Notes under the pieces: generated by a model | Database searches by the model: none | What the model saw: the letters and a program-made list of their open reading frames with translations, nothing else | Told to the model about the DNA's origin: nothing | Program-made: the position numbers and the translations under genes | Assembly: GCA_020725545.1 (NCBI GenBank) | Contig: DYEV01000030.1 | Location: forward strand, 183,625 to 247,624 | Length of the DNA: 64,000 bases | Origin: Desulfobacca sp. | GTDB taxonomy: Bacteria; Desulfobacterota; Desulfobaccia; Desulfobaccales; Desulfobaccaceae | Reading direction: 5' to 3' | Shown here: positions 42,914 to 53,505 of the stretch, piece by piece | Layout of the letters: every line of letters starts with the position of its first letter | Position numbering within the stretch: position 1 is the stretch's first letter

Positions 42914-43864
42914 ATGGCCGTAACCGGCTATGTCTATGACGATCGCTACCTGTGGCACGATCCGGGTGCCTTCCATGTGGAGCGGCCCGAACGCCTGCGG
43001 GCCATTCATCGACGCCTGGTGGAAACCGGCCTGTTGGATAAATTGGTTCCCATTAAACCCTTTGAAGCCCCTTTGGAGTGGGTCACCACCCTCCATGATC
43101 CGGGCTACGTCGAACGCTTCCGCCGGGCCTGCGAGAAAGGCCAGCCCATCCTGGATACCGGCGACTGCGGCATCTGTCCGAAATCCTATGAGATTGCCCT
43201 GCTGGCAGTGGGCGGCGTCCTGGCTGCGGCCGACGCGGTGATGAACGGTACCGTCAACAATGCTTTCTGCGCCATCCGCCCGCCCGGCCACCACGCCGAG
43301 CGCAACCGGGCCATGGGTTTTTGTTTTTTCAACAATATCGCCCTGGGGGCCCGGTATTTACAGAAACATCACGGCTTACAGAAGGTTGCCATCGTCGACT
43401 GGGATGTGCATCACGGCAACGGCACCCAGCACCTGTTTGAGACAGACCCTACGGTTCTCTATATTTCCCTCCATCAGGATCCCTATACCCTTTATCCGGG
43501 GACCGGCAAGAGTTCGGAGATCGGCCGGGGGGCGGGAGAGGGGGCCACCCTGAACATCCCCATGCCGCCCCTGAGTACCGACCAGGACTATCTCAAAGCC
43601 ATGGAGCGGTTGGTGCTGCCGGCCTTGCGGGCCTTTGCCCCGGAATTTCTCCTGATCTCCGCGGGTTTTGACGCCCATGCCGACGATCCCTTGGCCAACA
43701 TCCAACTGACCGAAAAGGGCTATCAGGAGATGGGTGCCAGGCTGGCCGTCTTCGCCAAAGAAGCCTGCCAGGGCCGCCTCATAACCGTCCTGGAAGGCGG
43801 CTACAACCTGAGCGTCTTGGCGGCCTGTGTGGCCGACCATATCAGGATCTTGCAAGGGAATTAG
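42914..43864 (+). CDS. Histone-deacetylase-fold amidohydrolase (AcuC/HDAC-like)
   Basis: 316 aa zinc-dependent deacetylase, probably acting on acetyl-lysine or acetylpolyamine. Catalytic blocks: RPPGHHAERNRAMGFCFFNN, VAIVDWDVHHGNGTQ, YISLHQDPYTLYPGTG, SAGFDAHADDPLANIQLT. Excellent Shine-Dalgarno AAGGAGG. Divergent from the AcuB-like CBS-ACT gene, which suggests control of acetyl-CoA synthetase acetylation. Confidence 0.9.
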   Translation: MAVTGYVYDDRYLWHDPGAFHVERPERLRAIHRRLVETGLLDKLVPIKPFEAPLEWVTTLHDPGYVERFRRACEKGQPILDTGDCGICPKSYEIALLAVGGVLAAADAVMNGTVNNAFCAIRPPGHHAERNRAMGFCFFNNIALGARYLQKHHGLQKVAIVDWDVHHGNGTQHLFETDPTVLYISLHQDPYTLYPGTGKSSEIGRGAGEGATLNIPMPPLSTDQDYLKAMERLVLPALRAFAPEFLLISAGFDAHADDPLANIQLTEKGYQEMGARLAVFAKEACQGRLITVLEGGYNLSVLAACVADHIRILQGN

Positions 43865-43985
43865 CTCTGGGAATACGGTTGTCGGTTCCAAGTTCCTAGT
43901 TCCCGGTTGTAAGTTGTCAGTTAGTGGAGTAGGCCCCCGGACCGCCCAAGGCGGCGTTCAGGGGAGCGGCAAAGGAGGGTGCCAC

Positions 43986-45443
43986 ATGGGCTGCCTCGCG
44001 TTTTTTGTGGGACTTGTGCTCCTGGTGTGGAGCGGGGTGGCGAGGGCCGAGGCGCCGGCCATGGTGAAGTATATCTCGCCGCAAGGCAACGTCGTCTTGT
44101 ATCTGCCCGCCAACTGGCAGGTCAAAGAAGAGGGGGATGCCAACGCCTGTAGCATTCAGGTCAACGACCCCTCCGGCCGAATTATTGCCAGGCAATCCCT
44201 GGGGTTTAACCCCCAGGGTTACGACCTCCTGGCCATGCTCAAGGCGGTCTGTCAGCCGGTGCAGGCCAACTGCCCGGATTTTCGTTTCGAGCAGAGTTGG
44301 CTGGCACCCAAAGGCAACCGGGCCGTCCTGGCTTTCACCTATACCCATCCGCAGCTTGGCCCCCGGGAAGGCCGGATCTGGCTGACGGCTGAAGGACAGC
44401 TGGGCCTCGTCTCTTTGGCGGAGACGCCCGCCGGCCAGTTTGAGCGGCAGAAACCCTTACTGCTCAGCATCCTGGCCAACATCAAGATCATGAAAAATGG
44501 TTTCCAGCCGGTTGGCACCAGCACGAGTCCGCAAGTCCTGCCCCTGCGACCCTGCCGCTTGGGGGATGGCTCCGCCACCTTTGCCCTGCCATCCAATTGG
44601 ACATATCAAGATCTGGGCCGAACCCATTTTCTGGCATACGATGCAGCCCGCCATTGCAGTTTTATGGTCCTGGGGGCGGAAGTCCTCTCGCCTCGCCTGG
44701 GCGTGCAACTGCCTAATGTTCCAACCCTGCCTTATCTGCCGCCTGACCAGGCCTTGGTTGCTCTGGCCGGCCGCCAGGGATTGTTGCCCAACCTCCAATA
44801 TCTGGAACGCCGTTCCCGCCCCGATTTAGCTCAGCTCATCAGCCAGGTCTATACCGTCGGACCGGTGCAGGCGGCAGAGTTGCTTTATACCTTTACTAGC
44901 CAGGGGGAGCGCTGCCAGGGGTATACCTTGGGGATCAGCTTCGGTTCCCGGTTGGACACCGGCTGGCGCTTTTGGCATCTGACCTGCACGGCTCCGGCCC
45001 GCCAGTTTGTCGCCATGGTGCCTACCTTCATAGCCATGGCCGAAGCATACCGCATCGATGATATCTATGCGCAGGAGTATATTGCCAATGGCCTCAAACG
45101 ATTAAGAGAATTACAAGCCCAGACCGCGGCCGTGGTCAGCCGCACCCGGCAGGAGATTGCGGCCATGATGCAGGCTGCCTATGATGAGCGGCAACGGAGC
45201 CAGGACTATATCGATTACCAGCGGAGCAACTATATCCGCGGCCAACAGGACTGGATTTCTCACGTGGAAGGCGGCACCATCTATCATACGGACAGCTGGG
45301 GCACAAAAAATACCTTTACCGGCCAGTCCTGGGAAGGGGCGCCCTTCAACTATTTCAATTATCAGGGTGACAACCCCAGATATCGGGAAAGCATGACGCC
45401 CATCGACAATCGCCGCCTGTATGACCAGGTCTTTAAGAAATGA
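43986..45443 (+). CDS. Hypothetical exported protein, 485 aa
   Basis: Not recognised. Start ATG 43986 with GGAGGG upstream; signal peptide CLAFFVGLVLLVWSGVARAE. Two similar beta-rich halves: NVVLYLPANWQVKEEGDANAC (about 28-48) and SATFALPSNWTYQDLGRTHF (about 195-215) suggest an internal duplication, as in the PsbP/DUF1795-like folds. A helical region (325-420) and a Tyr/Trp/Asn-rich C-terminus follow (WGTKNTFTGQSWEGAPFNYF). Probably periplasmic. Confidence 0.65.
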   Translation: MGCLAFFVGLVLLVWSGVARAEAPAMVKYISPQGNVVLYLPANWQVKEEGDANACSIQVNDPSGRIIARQSLGFNPQGYDLLAMLKAVCQPVQANCPDFRFEQSWLAPKGNRAVLAFTYTHPQLGPREGRIWLTAEGQLGLVSLAETPAGQFERQKPLLLSILANIKIMKNGFQPVGTSTSPQVLPLRPCRLGDGSATFALPSNWTYQDLGRTHFLAYDAARHCSFMVLGAEVLSPRLGVQLPNVPTLPYLPPDQALVALAGRQGLLPNLQYLERRSRPDLAQLISQVYTVGPVQAAELLYTFTSQGERCQGYTLGISFGSRLDTGWRFWHLTCTAPARQFVAMVPTFIAMAEAYRIDDIYAQEYIANGLKRLRELQAQTAAVVSRTRQEIAAMMQAAYDERQRSQDYIDYQRSNYIRGQQDWISHVEGGTIYHTDSWGTKNTFTGQSWEGAPFNYFNYQGDNPRYRESMTPIDNRRLYDQVFKK

Positions 45444-45575
45444 CACAGCTGCCAGCCAAGTCGGGCGTTGCAGGGACCAGGGACGGGGGGCCAGGGGCCA
45501 GAGACCAGAGGCCAGGGATGAGGGAAAAGAGCGGCAGAATTGTTATATGCTGCTGGTACCTGCCCTGGACCGCGT

Positions 45576-46040
45576 TTAGCCCGGCCCGTTGGCTAACAGA
45601 CGGGCAATGGTCTGGCGTCGATACGCAAAGATGCGCTGCAGTTGCAGCCTGACCAAGGGGAAGGCTAGTTCTCCCAGAGGAAAAAAGGGGAGCTGATAAA
45701 CCACCCGGTCGGTCATGAGGGTGCCGCCGGTCAGCGGGGCAAAGTGGTGGGTATGAACCCACTGCCGGTATGGTCCCCAGAGCTGCTCATCTACAAATTG
45801 ATGGGGCGGATGCCACAGGGAGATGCGGGTTAGCCACCTAAAGGGCACTCCGCAGAGGCGCAGGCGGTATTCGATGAGGGTGCCCATCTGCATGCGGATG
45901 GGGCCGGGCGTGATGATGTGAAACTGGAGCTCGGGCGGGGTGATGCGCTCCAAGTTGGCAGCATCGGCAAAAAAAGGAAAAACTTCGGCCGGCGGCAGGG
46001 GCAGGTGTTGCTGGGTTTGCAAGAGATGGCTCTGGCCCAT
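45576..46040 (-). CDS. SRPBCC (START-like) family protein
   Basis: 154 aa ligand-binding fold: LPLPPAEVFPFFADAANLERITPPELQF is the standard start; WLTRISLWHPPHQFVDEQLWGPYRQWVHTH is the hydrophobic pocket part. Starts directly after the lipoyl-transferase stop (no gap), so the two are coupled. Ligand unknown. Confidence 0.8.
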   Translation of the reverse strand: MGQSHLLQTQQHLPLPPAEVFPFFADAANLERITPPELQFHIITPGPIRMQMGTLIEYRLRLCGVPFRWLTRISLWHPPHQFVDEQLWGPYRQWVHTHHFAPLTGGTLMTDRVVYQLPFFPLGELAFPLVRLQLQRIFAYRRQTIARLLANGPG

Positions 46041-46826
46041 TTAATTGGCCTCATGAACCGGCCGACAGGCCGGTGGCCTGGCGTCCACATCCAGACCATC
46101 TTTGCCAGCCAGAGCCGCACGCTCCCAGGGGGTCAAGTCGCCCGCCATCACCCGCATCCCCAGTTCCTCCTCCCAACCCTGACACAGGGCCTCCTTGATC
46201 TGCACCAAGGGAGGCAGCTTGCCCAATATTTCTTGGAGGGAGGTGATCGGCAGGGTCATCTCTTCGCCCAAAAGCCTGAGAATCTGCTGCCACAGTTCCT
46301 GCTGCGGCGTCAAGAGGATGGCACCGTGTTGCAGAAACGACTGTCCCTGCCAGGACTGGGCGCTCCCAGCCAATTTCTTGCCCTGCCAGGCCAGGTCTCC
46401 GGTGGCCACGCTGGCAAAACAACTGAAGCCATGCTGCGGCGCCTCGCTGCCTGTGCTGGTGGCCACCCCGAGGTTGGCCAAACCTCTTTGCAAAGCCCGG
46501 CGCAGACGCCGATAAACACTGGTCACCGATCGCGTCAAACCGTCCCGCTCGCCGGCCACAATGGCATAGGTGAGGTCGCCGCCGTGCAGCACCGCGCGGC
46601 CGCCGGTGGGGCGCTGGACCACCTCCAGATCCAAGGCTTGCAGGTTGCTTGGGGTAAATGCGGCAGGAAGTGACTGCCCGGCCCCTAATGAAAGCGTGAG
46701 CCTGGACCACTGATAGAAGCGCACGGTCGGCGGACCGCCGGCCTCGGCATGGGAGCGGCGCAACACCTCATCCACCGCCATGTTCCAGGCGGGAGGGCAG
46801 GGGCCATGATCCAGGAGACGCCACAT
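46041..46826 (-). CDS. Lipoate-protein ligase A / LipM-like octanoyltransferase
   Basis: 261 aa biotin/lipoate-ligase fold. MAVDEVLRR, RFYQWSRLTLSLG, the substrate-binding VQRPTGGRAVLHGGDLTYAI, and the lysine of DLAWQGKKLAGSAQ are present. A Cys in HGFSCFASVA is where LipM carries its catalytic Cys, which favours octanoyl transfer from ACP, but free-lipoate ligation cannot be excluded. Lies downstream of pheS, 90 nt away. Confidence 0.82.
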   Translation of the reverse strand: MWRLLDHGPCPPAWNMAVDEVLRRSHAEAGGPPTVRFYQWSRLTLSLGAGQSLPAAFTPSNLQALDLEVVQRPTGGRAVLHGGDLTYAIVAGERDGLTRSVTSVYRRLRRALQRGLANLGVATSTGSEAPQHGFSCFASVATGDLAWQGKKLAGSAQSWQGQSFLQHGAILLTPQQELWQQILRLLGEEMTLPITSLQEILGKLPPLVQIKEALCQGWEEELGMRVMAGDLTPWERAALAGKDGLDVDARPPACRPVHEAN

Positions 46827-46916
46827 GGCAGTGATTAGAGATCAGTGGTTAGTGGCCAGAAAATAACGAAAAGAATAACCCTCAGGGCGAAAAGCCAGGT
46901 CCTTGCTAATCCTCTG

Positions 46917-48017
<1,101 letters not shown>

Positions 48018-48057
48018 TCAGCTCAGAGACGAAGGGGGCTCGGTTGGAAGGTGCAAC

Positions 48058-48411
48058 TTACGCCGCCTGTTTGGCCAGATCGACAATTCGAGCAAAATCG
48101 GCGGGGGCGTAAACCGCCAGATCGGCCAGGACCTTGCGATCCAGCCGGATGTTGGCTTTGTCCAAGCAGTTGATGAAGCGGCTGTAAGACAAGCCATAGG
48201 GGCGAACCGCGGCATTAAGGCGCACAATCCACAGATTGCGGAATTCCCGTTTGCGGACTTTCCGATCCCGATAAGCGAAACACAGGGCTCGATCCACGCC
48301 TTCCCGGGCGGAGCGGTAGAGGCGGCGGCGGCCACCCCGGTAGCCTTTGGCCATCTTGAGAACTTTTTTATGACGGGCGTGGGCCCGGACTCCTCGTTTA
48401 ACGCGGGGCAT
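48058..48411 (-). CDS. rplT: 50S ribosomal protein L20
   Basis: 117 aa, normal length. [20 protein letters not shown] and [20 protein letters not shown] are diagnostic. Very basic, binds 23S rRNA early in assembly and usually represses its own operon. 12 nt after rpmI. Confidence 0.97.
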   Translation of the reverse strand: MPRVKRGVRAHARHKKVLKMAKGYRGGRRRLYRSAREGVDRALCFAYRDRKVRKREFRNLWIVRLNAAVRPYGLSYSRFINCLDKANIRLDRKVLADLAVYAPADFARIVDLAKQAA

Positions 48412-48423
48412 GGCTAAACCTCA

Positions 48424-48621
48424 CTAGAGATACGGTAAGAGTTTCTTCAAACTGCTGGCATTGGCCTGATCGACATATTCCGGCCGGCGCAGTTGGCGTT
48501 TCCGTTTGGCCGTCTTGGAGGTCAGGATATGGCGGCGGAATGATTTGGTCATTTTAAACTTGCCGCTGCCCGTGACCTTAAAGCGCTTGGCAGCGCCCCG
48601 GTGGGTTTTGATCTTTGGCAT
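48424..48621 (-). CDS. rpmI: 50S ribosomal protein L35
   Basis: 65 aa, normal length. [20 protein letters not shown] and the basic [20 protein letters not shown] stretch are diagnostic. About 240 nt separate it from infC, room for the L20 control site known in other bacteria; I did not find a clear pseudoknot. Confidence 0.97.
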   Translation of the reverse strand: MPKIKTHRGAAKRFKVTGSGKFKMTKSFRRHILTSKTAKRKRQLRRPEYVDQANASSLKKLLPYL

Positions 48622-48862
48622 AGGGTGTCCTTTTATCTTCTTAGAGATGTTTGCTTCTGCCGATGGTTTCCGATCAGGGTGCGGCCGGCGGCAGATTTAA
48701 TCATAACAATGGGTCAGTACCAGGAAGAGGTTATTCGCAAAGAAAAAAAATCCCTCTGCGAGCGACCTCTGGTGGCCCTCTCGGCCTGAGAGAGTTTCCC
48801 TGGCATGCTGCCCTAACCTCACTGCGGTGGGAACGGTATAGCGTCCGTACCCGAGCAGAAGG

Positions 48863-49378
48863 TTATTTGGGGGCAATGATCATGGTCAAATTACGGCCTT
48901 CGATTTTGGGGGCCTGTTCCACGGTGCCGATATCTTCCAATTCGGCGGCCACGCGGTTCAACAGATCGATGCCGATCTGCGGATGGGCGATTTCCCGACC
49001 CCGAAAAATCAGGGAGATCTTGGTCTTGTCTTTTTGGGCCAGGAAGCGACGGATGTTTTTTATTTTAAAAGCAATATCATGGTCTTCGATTTTCGGCCGG
49101 AATTTGACCTCTTTGACCTGGATAACCGTCTGTTTCTTTCTGGCCTCTTGGGTCTTTTTACTCTGCAGATATTTAAACTTGCCGTAATCCATGATCCGGC
49201 AGACCGGCGGATTGGCCTGCGGGGCGACCTCCACCAGGTCAAGATTGGCTTCCGCGGCTCGATTGAGGGCTTCGGCCAACGGCATGATACCGATCTGCTC
49301 ACCATCGGCGCCGATGAGACGCACTTCGGCGGCTTTGATCATGCGATTAATATTGACTTTGGGCTGTTTCTGCTGGAT
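48863..49378 (-). CDS. infC: Translation initiation factor IF-3, ATC start codon
   Basis: 171 aa. Blocks: EVRLIGADGEQIGIMPL, DLVEVAPQANPPVCRIMDYG, VKEVKFRPKIEDHDIAFK, ISLIFRGREIAHP. The first ATG (49342) would cut off conserved PKVNINRMI. Twelve codons upstream, ATC at 49376-49378 has GGAGG eight bases before it and no other start codon fits. infC genes are known to use rare AUU/AUC/AUA starts, by which IF-3 represses its own synthesis. Starts 24 nt after thrS. Confidence 0.9.
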   Translation of the reverse strand: MQQKQPKVNINRMIKAAEVRLIGADGEQIGIMPLAEALNRAAEANLDLVEVAPQANPPVCRIMDYGKFKYLQSKKTQEARKKQTVIQVKEVKFRPKIEDHDIAFKIKNIRRFLAQKDKTKISLIFRGREIAHPQIGIDLLNRVAAELEDIGTVEQAPKIEGRNLTMIIAPK

Positions 49379-49402
49379 AGTACTTCCCTCCCAGGCTGGG
49401 GT

Positions 49403-51319
49403 TTACGAGGTGCCGGGTCGAGGCATCTGCCCCTCGGCCAGCAGACGCTGAACAAACTCCTGCCACGGTACATCTTTGGTCTCACTGCCGTCCAACTGCC
49501 GGACCGACAACGTCCCGGCAGCCACTTCTTTGTCGCCAGCGATCAGCATATACGGAATTTTCTGTAATTGTGCTTCGCGAATCTTGAGGCCTAATTTTTC
49601 GTTGCGCAAATCCGTTTCGACCCGCAGGTCTTGGGTTAACATAGCCTGGGCAATCTCTTGAACAAAGCCATGGGCCCGATCGGTAACCGGCAGGAGAATG
49701 GCTTGCACCGGAGCCAGCCAGACCGGGAGAGCCCCGGCAAAATGTTCAATGAGCACACCCAGGAAACGTTCCAAAGACCCTAAAATAACCCGGTGTAACA
49801 TCACCGGTCGGTGCGGTTGGCCGTCCGACCCTACATAGGTCAGATCAAACCGCTCCGGCAAGGTAAAATCGCACTGGACAGTGGCGCATTGCCACCGCCG
49901 ATTGATGGCATCTTTCAGTTTTATGTCGATTTTCGGTCCGTAAAAGGCCCCTTCCCCCTCACAGAGGGCAAAGGGCAGTTGTCGGGCCTTGAGGGCGTTG
50001 ACCAAGGCATTGGTGGCCCGCTCCCAGTCTACATCAGAGCCGATGGATTTGTCCGGGCGGGTGGAGAGCTCCACCTCATACTCAAAGCCAAAAACCCCCA
50101 TGACATCGGCGACAAAGTCAATGACGCCGGCGATTTCCTCTTCAACCTGGTCCGGTCGACAGAGGATATGGGCATCGTCTTGGGTGAACTGGCGCACCCG
50201 AGTGAGGCCATGCAAAACCCCGGAGCGTTCATGCCGATGCACCGTGCCCAATTCGAAGTAACGCAAAGGCAATTCCCGATAGCTGCGTTTCCGGGATTTA
50301 TAAATGAGCATGTGGGCCAGGCAGTTCATGGGTTTAATGCCATAGGCGACACCGTCGATCTCGGTGAAATACATGTTTTCCCGATAATTTTCAAAATGTC
50401 CGGAGCGCTTCCACAAGTCCAATTTCAGGAGGGTAGGACCCATGACGATCTGATAGCCCCGCCGCAGATGTTCCCGGCGTTCAAACTCCTCTAAGAGAAC
50501 CCGGAGGCGGGCGCCTTTGGGGTGGTAAATCACCAGACCCGGCCCGGCCTCGTCTTCAATGGTAAAGAGGCCCAATTCCCGCCCCAGCCGCCGGTGATCC
50601 CGGCGTTTGGCCTCTTCCAGGAAATGCAGGTATTGCTCCAGTTCGGCAGGCGTGGCGAAGGCGGTGCCATAGATGCGTTGCAGCATGGGATTGCGTTCAT
50701 CCCCCCGCCAGTAGGCGCCGGCCACCCCGGTGAGCTTAAAGGCCCGCAGATAACCGGAAGAGGGGATATGAGGGCCGCGACACAGGTCCACAAATTCGCC
50801 CTGTTGATAAAGGCTCACCGCCTGATCTTTGAGATCTTGCAGAATCTCGACTTTATAGGTTTCACCCTGGGCTTGGAAGAAATCCATCGCTTCCTGCCAG
50901 GAAACCTCCCGGCGTTGAAAGGGCAGGTCCTGCTGGACCAACTCACGCATGCGGTTTTCGATGCGTTCCAGGTCTTCCGGGGTAAAGGGTTGGGGCGGAT
51001 CGAAATCGTAGTAAAATCCGGTGTCAATGGCTGGTCCGATGGTGATCTTGACGCCGGGGAACAGGGAGCGGACCGCCTCGGCCATGATATGGGCGGCACT
51101 GTGCCGAACAATGTCCAAGCCTTCCGGGGATTCCTGGGTTATGGGAATAAGGGTGCAATCCCCGGTGAGGGGTGCCGACAGATCCTGTAAGTCGCCATTG
51201 ACCCGGGCCGCCACGACGTCGTGATCGCCGGCCAGGCCCAGACGCTGAAGGGCTTCCCCCACACTGAGGCCTTCTTCTATGGATCGTGCCACCCCGTCTG
51301 GCAAGATAATCTGTATCAT
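49403..51319 (-). CDS. thrS: Threonine--tRNA ligase
   Basis: 638 aa. N-terminal TGS domain ([20 protein letters not shown]), editing domain ([20 protein letters not shown]), class II core with [49 protein letters not shown], and the C-terminal anticodon-binding domain. All zinc/active-site blocks are visible. First gene of thrS-infC-rpmI-rplT-pheS. Confidence 0.97.
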   Translation of the reverse strand: MIQIILPDGVARSIEEGLSVGEALQRLGLAGDHDVVAARVNGDLQDLSAPLTGDCTLIPITQESPEGLDIVRHSAAHIMAEAVRSLFPGVKITIGPAIDTGFYYDFDPPQPFTPEDLERIENRMRELVQQDLPFQRREVSWQEAMDFFQAQGETYKVEILQDLKDQAVSLYQQGEFVDLCRGPHIPSSGYLRAFKLTGVAGAYWRGDERNPMLQRIYGTAFATPAELEQYLHFLEEAKRRDHRRLGRELGLFTIEDEAGPGLVIYHPKGARLRVLLEEFERREHLRRGYQIVMGPTLLKLDLWKRSGHFENYRENMYFTEIDGVAYGIKPMNCLAHMLIYKSRKRSYRELPLRYFELGTVHRHERSGVLHGLTRVRQFTQDDAHILCRPDQVEEEIAGVIDFVADVMGVFGFEYEVELSTRPDKSIGSDVDWERATNALVNALKARQLPFALCEGEGAFYGPKIDIKLKDAINRRWQCATVQCDFTLPERFDLTYVGSDGQPHRPVMLHRVILGSLERFLGVLIEHFAGALPVWLAPVQAILLPVTDRAHGFVQEIAQAMLTQDLRVETDLRNEKLGLKIREAQLQKIPYMLIAGDKEVAAGTLSVRQLDGSETKDVPWQEFVQRLLAEGQMPRPGTS

Positions 51320-51687
51320 AGCCGCTGATTTCTTATTTCATAAAAAAAGCATCTACCGTAACCGACCGCATTACGCCCGATGCATCTGACTACTCAATTC
51401 GTGTCTGCTCGTGCCGCAGGTACTGGTTGACTGGCCCGCTGGGCGAAAAAACAAACCATCCCCCAGCGTCATCTGACGATATACAAATGTCGCATAACCA
51501 CCGCAGCCTGTCAAGATTTTTTCTGGCCGCCATCGGCGCTTGGCGACCTGCTCCGGAAAACTTCTCCGCTTTGGATGACGAGAGTTTGTTTCCCCTTCTC
51601 TGGCTTCTGGTATACTTTTTCATTACAGGATAAAATACCTCATGAGAGGATGAAACCCCAAGGGGGAAGCAACAACCCGAGACTACC
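51320..51687. other. Divergent intergenic region
   Basis: No gene. Contains the leader of the leftward thrS operon. On the minus strand a TTGACA (about 51517-51512) may be the -35 box, but the -10 is unclear. On the plus strand TATACT near 51611 may serve the DUF72 gene. Confidence 0.35.
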
Positions 51688-52527
51688 ATGATGCGCATCG
51701 GCCCGGCTGGCTGGGATTATCAGGATTGGCAGGGGGTGGTGTATCCGCCCCGGCTGCAGGGCACCGATCGCCTGACGTTCCTGGTCAACCTTTTTCCCAC
51801 CATCGAAATTAACGTCACCTTTTATCGGCCCATCTCTGCGACGTTGGCGCAGCGGTGGCTGGAGGCCGTGGCGCCGCGCTCGGATTTTCGCTTTACCGCC
51901 AAACTGTTTCGAGGTTTTACCCATGAACGGCGAGAATTGCCCTGGCCGGAGGAGGGGGCGGTCAAAGCCGGTTTGGAAGTGCTCCGGGCGGCCGGCCGTT
52001 TGGGTGCCTTATTGGCCCAATTCCCCTATTCCTTTCATAATACCGCCGAAAACCGGGCTTATCTCCTGACCGTGCAGCAGCATTTCCGGGAATACCCCTT
52101 GGCTGTGGAGGTCCGGCACCGGTCCTGGCAACAGCTGGCCGTGCGCCAGTTTCTGGCCGAACACCAAGTGGCTTTTTGCAATATCGATCAGCCCCAGGTA
52201 TCCTACGCCTTGGGGGAAACCGATTGGGTCAGCGGCCCCTTCGCCTATCTGCGCCTGCACGGCCGCAACCGCCAGAATTGGTTTACCAAAATGGACGACG
52301 TCGGCGCCCGCTACGACTACCTGTATTCGCCCCAGGAGCTGGCGGTCTTGGCCGACCGGGCCCGGCGCCTGCTGGTACAGGCGCCGGAAACGTATCTCAT
52401 CTTCAACAATCACCCCCGGGGACAGGCAGTAGCCAATGCTTTGGAAATGCAGGCTTTGCTCACAGGCGCACGCCCGGCTCTGCCGGAGTGCCTGAAAGAG
52501 GCCTTCCCGCGGTTGGCCTATCTATAG
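51688..52527 (+). CDS. DUF72 (YecE-like) family protein
   Basis: 279 aa TIM-barrel-like protein of unknown function. RIGPAGWDYQDWQGVVYPPRL, FPTIEINVTFYRPISATLAQRW, FTAKLFRGFTH, FPYSFHNTAENRAYL, AVEVRHRSW, YLRLHGRN and IFNNHPRGQAVANALEM are all family blocks. Uncharacterised in bacteria. Confidence 0.9.
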   Translation: MMRIGPAGWDYQDWQGVVYPPRLQGTDRLTFLVNLFPTIEINVTFYRPISATLAQRWLEAVAPRSDFRFTAKLFRGFTHERRELPWPEEGAVKAGLEVLRAAGRLGALLAQFPYSFHNTAENRAYLLTVQQHFREYPLAVEVRHRSWQQLAVRQFLAEHQVAFCNIDQPQVSYALGETDWVSGPFAYLRLHGRNRQNWFTKMDDVGARYDYLYSPQELAVLADRARRLLVQAPETYLIFNNHPRGQAVANALEMQALLTGARPALPECLKEAFPRLAYL

Positions 52528-52641
52528 GGAAAGAAATTAAGCCAAGGAAGGAGAGAGAGACGGTCGGTCAAGGAAAATCCGAGAGCATTACTCAACCTAA
52601 GAAGTAATTTCTTGAGGTTTGGGGGGACGTGGGAATTTCGG

Positions 52642-53328
52642 TTAAACCGTGAAGCGATGTTTAAGTTCGGCAACCCTTTGTTCCAATTGGGTAACCCGGT
52701 TCTCAAGACTATAATGTTCATCCCGCCGAACAACTATCTCAAACAGACGATCCAAGCGGTTATTTGTATGTGCGACGGTGTCACGAACTTGTTCCAAGCC
52801 CAACTTGATTTCAACCCGCAGTTCTTCCCGGACGGAGGTGATTTCCCCGCGCAGTTCATCCCGGCCGGAGGTGATGTGGCCACGCAGTTCATCACGGCCG
52901 GAGGTGATTTCCCCGCGCAATTCTTCCCGGAGAGTATCGAGGCGGTAGTTCGTGGCATCTAAGCGGTTGTTGGTAACATCCAGGCGCTTGTTGGTTGCGG
53001 CGATGTCGATGCGCAATTCATCTCGGACCGAGGTGATGTGGCCACGCAGTTCTTCCCGGACCGAGGTGATGTGGCCGCGCAGTTCTTCCCGGACCGAGGT
53101 AATTTCAGTGCGCAGTTCATCACGGCCGGCGGTGATTTCCCCGCGCAATTCCAACCGGAGCGCATCGAGTCGCCTGCTGTGATCGAGTAATTGTCCATGC
53201 AGATCATCAAGGCGCTTGTTGGTCAGGCCGATGCCAACCCGCAATTCGGCTAATTCCTGTTTCATTACCGCCAATGCAGGGAGGACCAGTTCCTTGAGGG
53301 CGGCGGTGATGGCTTCCTGATTCTTCAT
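52642..53328 (-). CDS. Hendecad-repeat coiled-coil protein, 228 aa
   Basis: Start ATG 53328 (MKNQEAITAALKELVLP...); the longer frame to 53442 lacks support. From about residue 55 to 190 it is built of 11-residue units of the type ELRGEITSVRE, at least eight, interrupted by a heptad-like NKRLDVTNNRLDATNYRLD. Units are nearly identical at DNA level too (33-bp repeats, 52790-53165). A C-terminal basic-acidic coil (ENRVTQLEQRVAELKHRF) follows. Function unknown; probably a long helical bundle. Confidence 0.75.
   Translation of the reverse strand: MKNQEAITAALKELVLPALAVMKQELAELRVGIGLTNKRLDDLHGQLLDHSRRLDALRLELRGEITAGRDELRTEITSVREELRGHITSVREELRGHITSVRDELRIDIAATNKRLDVTNNRLDATNYRLDTLREELRGEITSGRDELRGHITSGRDELRGEITSVREELRVEIKLGLEQVRDTVAHTNNRLDRLFEIVVRRDEHYSLENRVTQLEQRVAELKHRFTV
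52790..53165. repeat. 33-bp direct repeats inside the coiled-coil gene
   Basis: Tandem and near-tandem copies of a unit containing GCAGTTC.TC.CGG.C.GAGGTGAT, one unit per 11 codons. Nearly identical copies point to recent expansion by slippage or recombination. Confidence 0.75.
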
Positions 53329-53447
53329 GGGCGCACTCCCATCAGGCTTAATGGTATTTTTTCCGGAATCACATGAAAACTCAAGTCCTGGCTCGTTGTC
53401 GGCTGTCGCCACCGATGTCCTGATGGGGAATAGCGCGGTCAATTCCT

Positions 53448-53482
53448 AAAAAAAGGCGCGTCTTGGGGAGACGCGCCTTTTT
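53448..53482. terminator. Rho-independent terminator (bidirectional)
   Basis: Perfect 9-bp stem GGCGCGTCT / AGACGCGCC, 5-nt loop, flanked by A-run on one side and T-run on the other. Placed 24 nt after the atpC stop, so it probably ends the ATP synthase operon; the A-run side makes it work for either strand. Confidence 0.85.
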
Positions 53483-53505
53483 GATGATTATTATTTAACG
53501 ATTGG

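Noticed and set aside
51390..51698. 102-codon minus-strand gene between thrS and DUF72
   Set aside because: Overlaps the DUF72 start and promoter region, with no family resemblance.
52790..53165. CRISPR array
   Set aside because: The repeats are 33-bp units with no unique spacers and lie in frame inside a coiled-coil gene.
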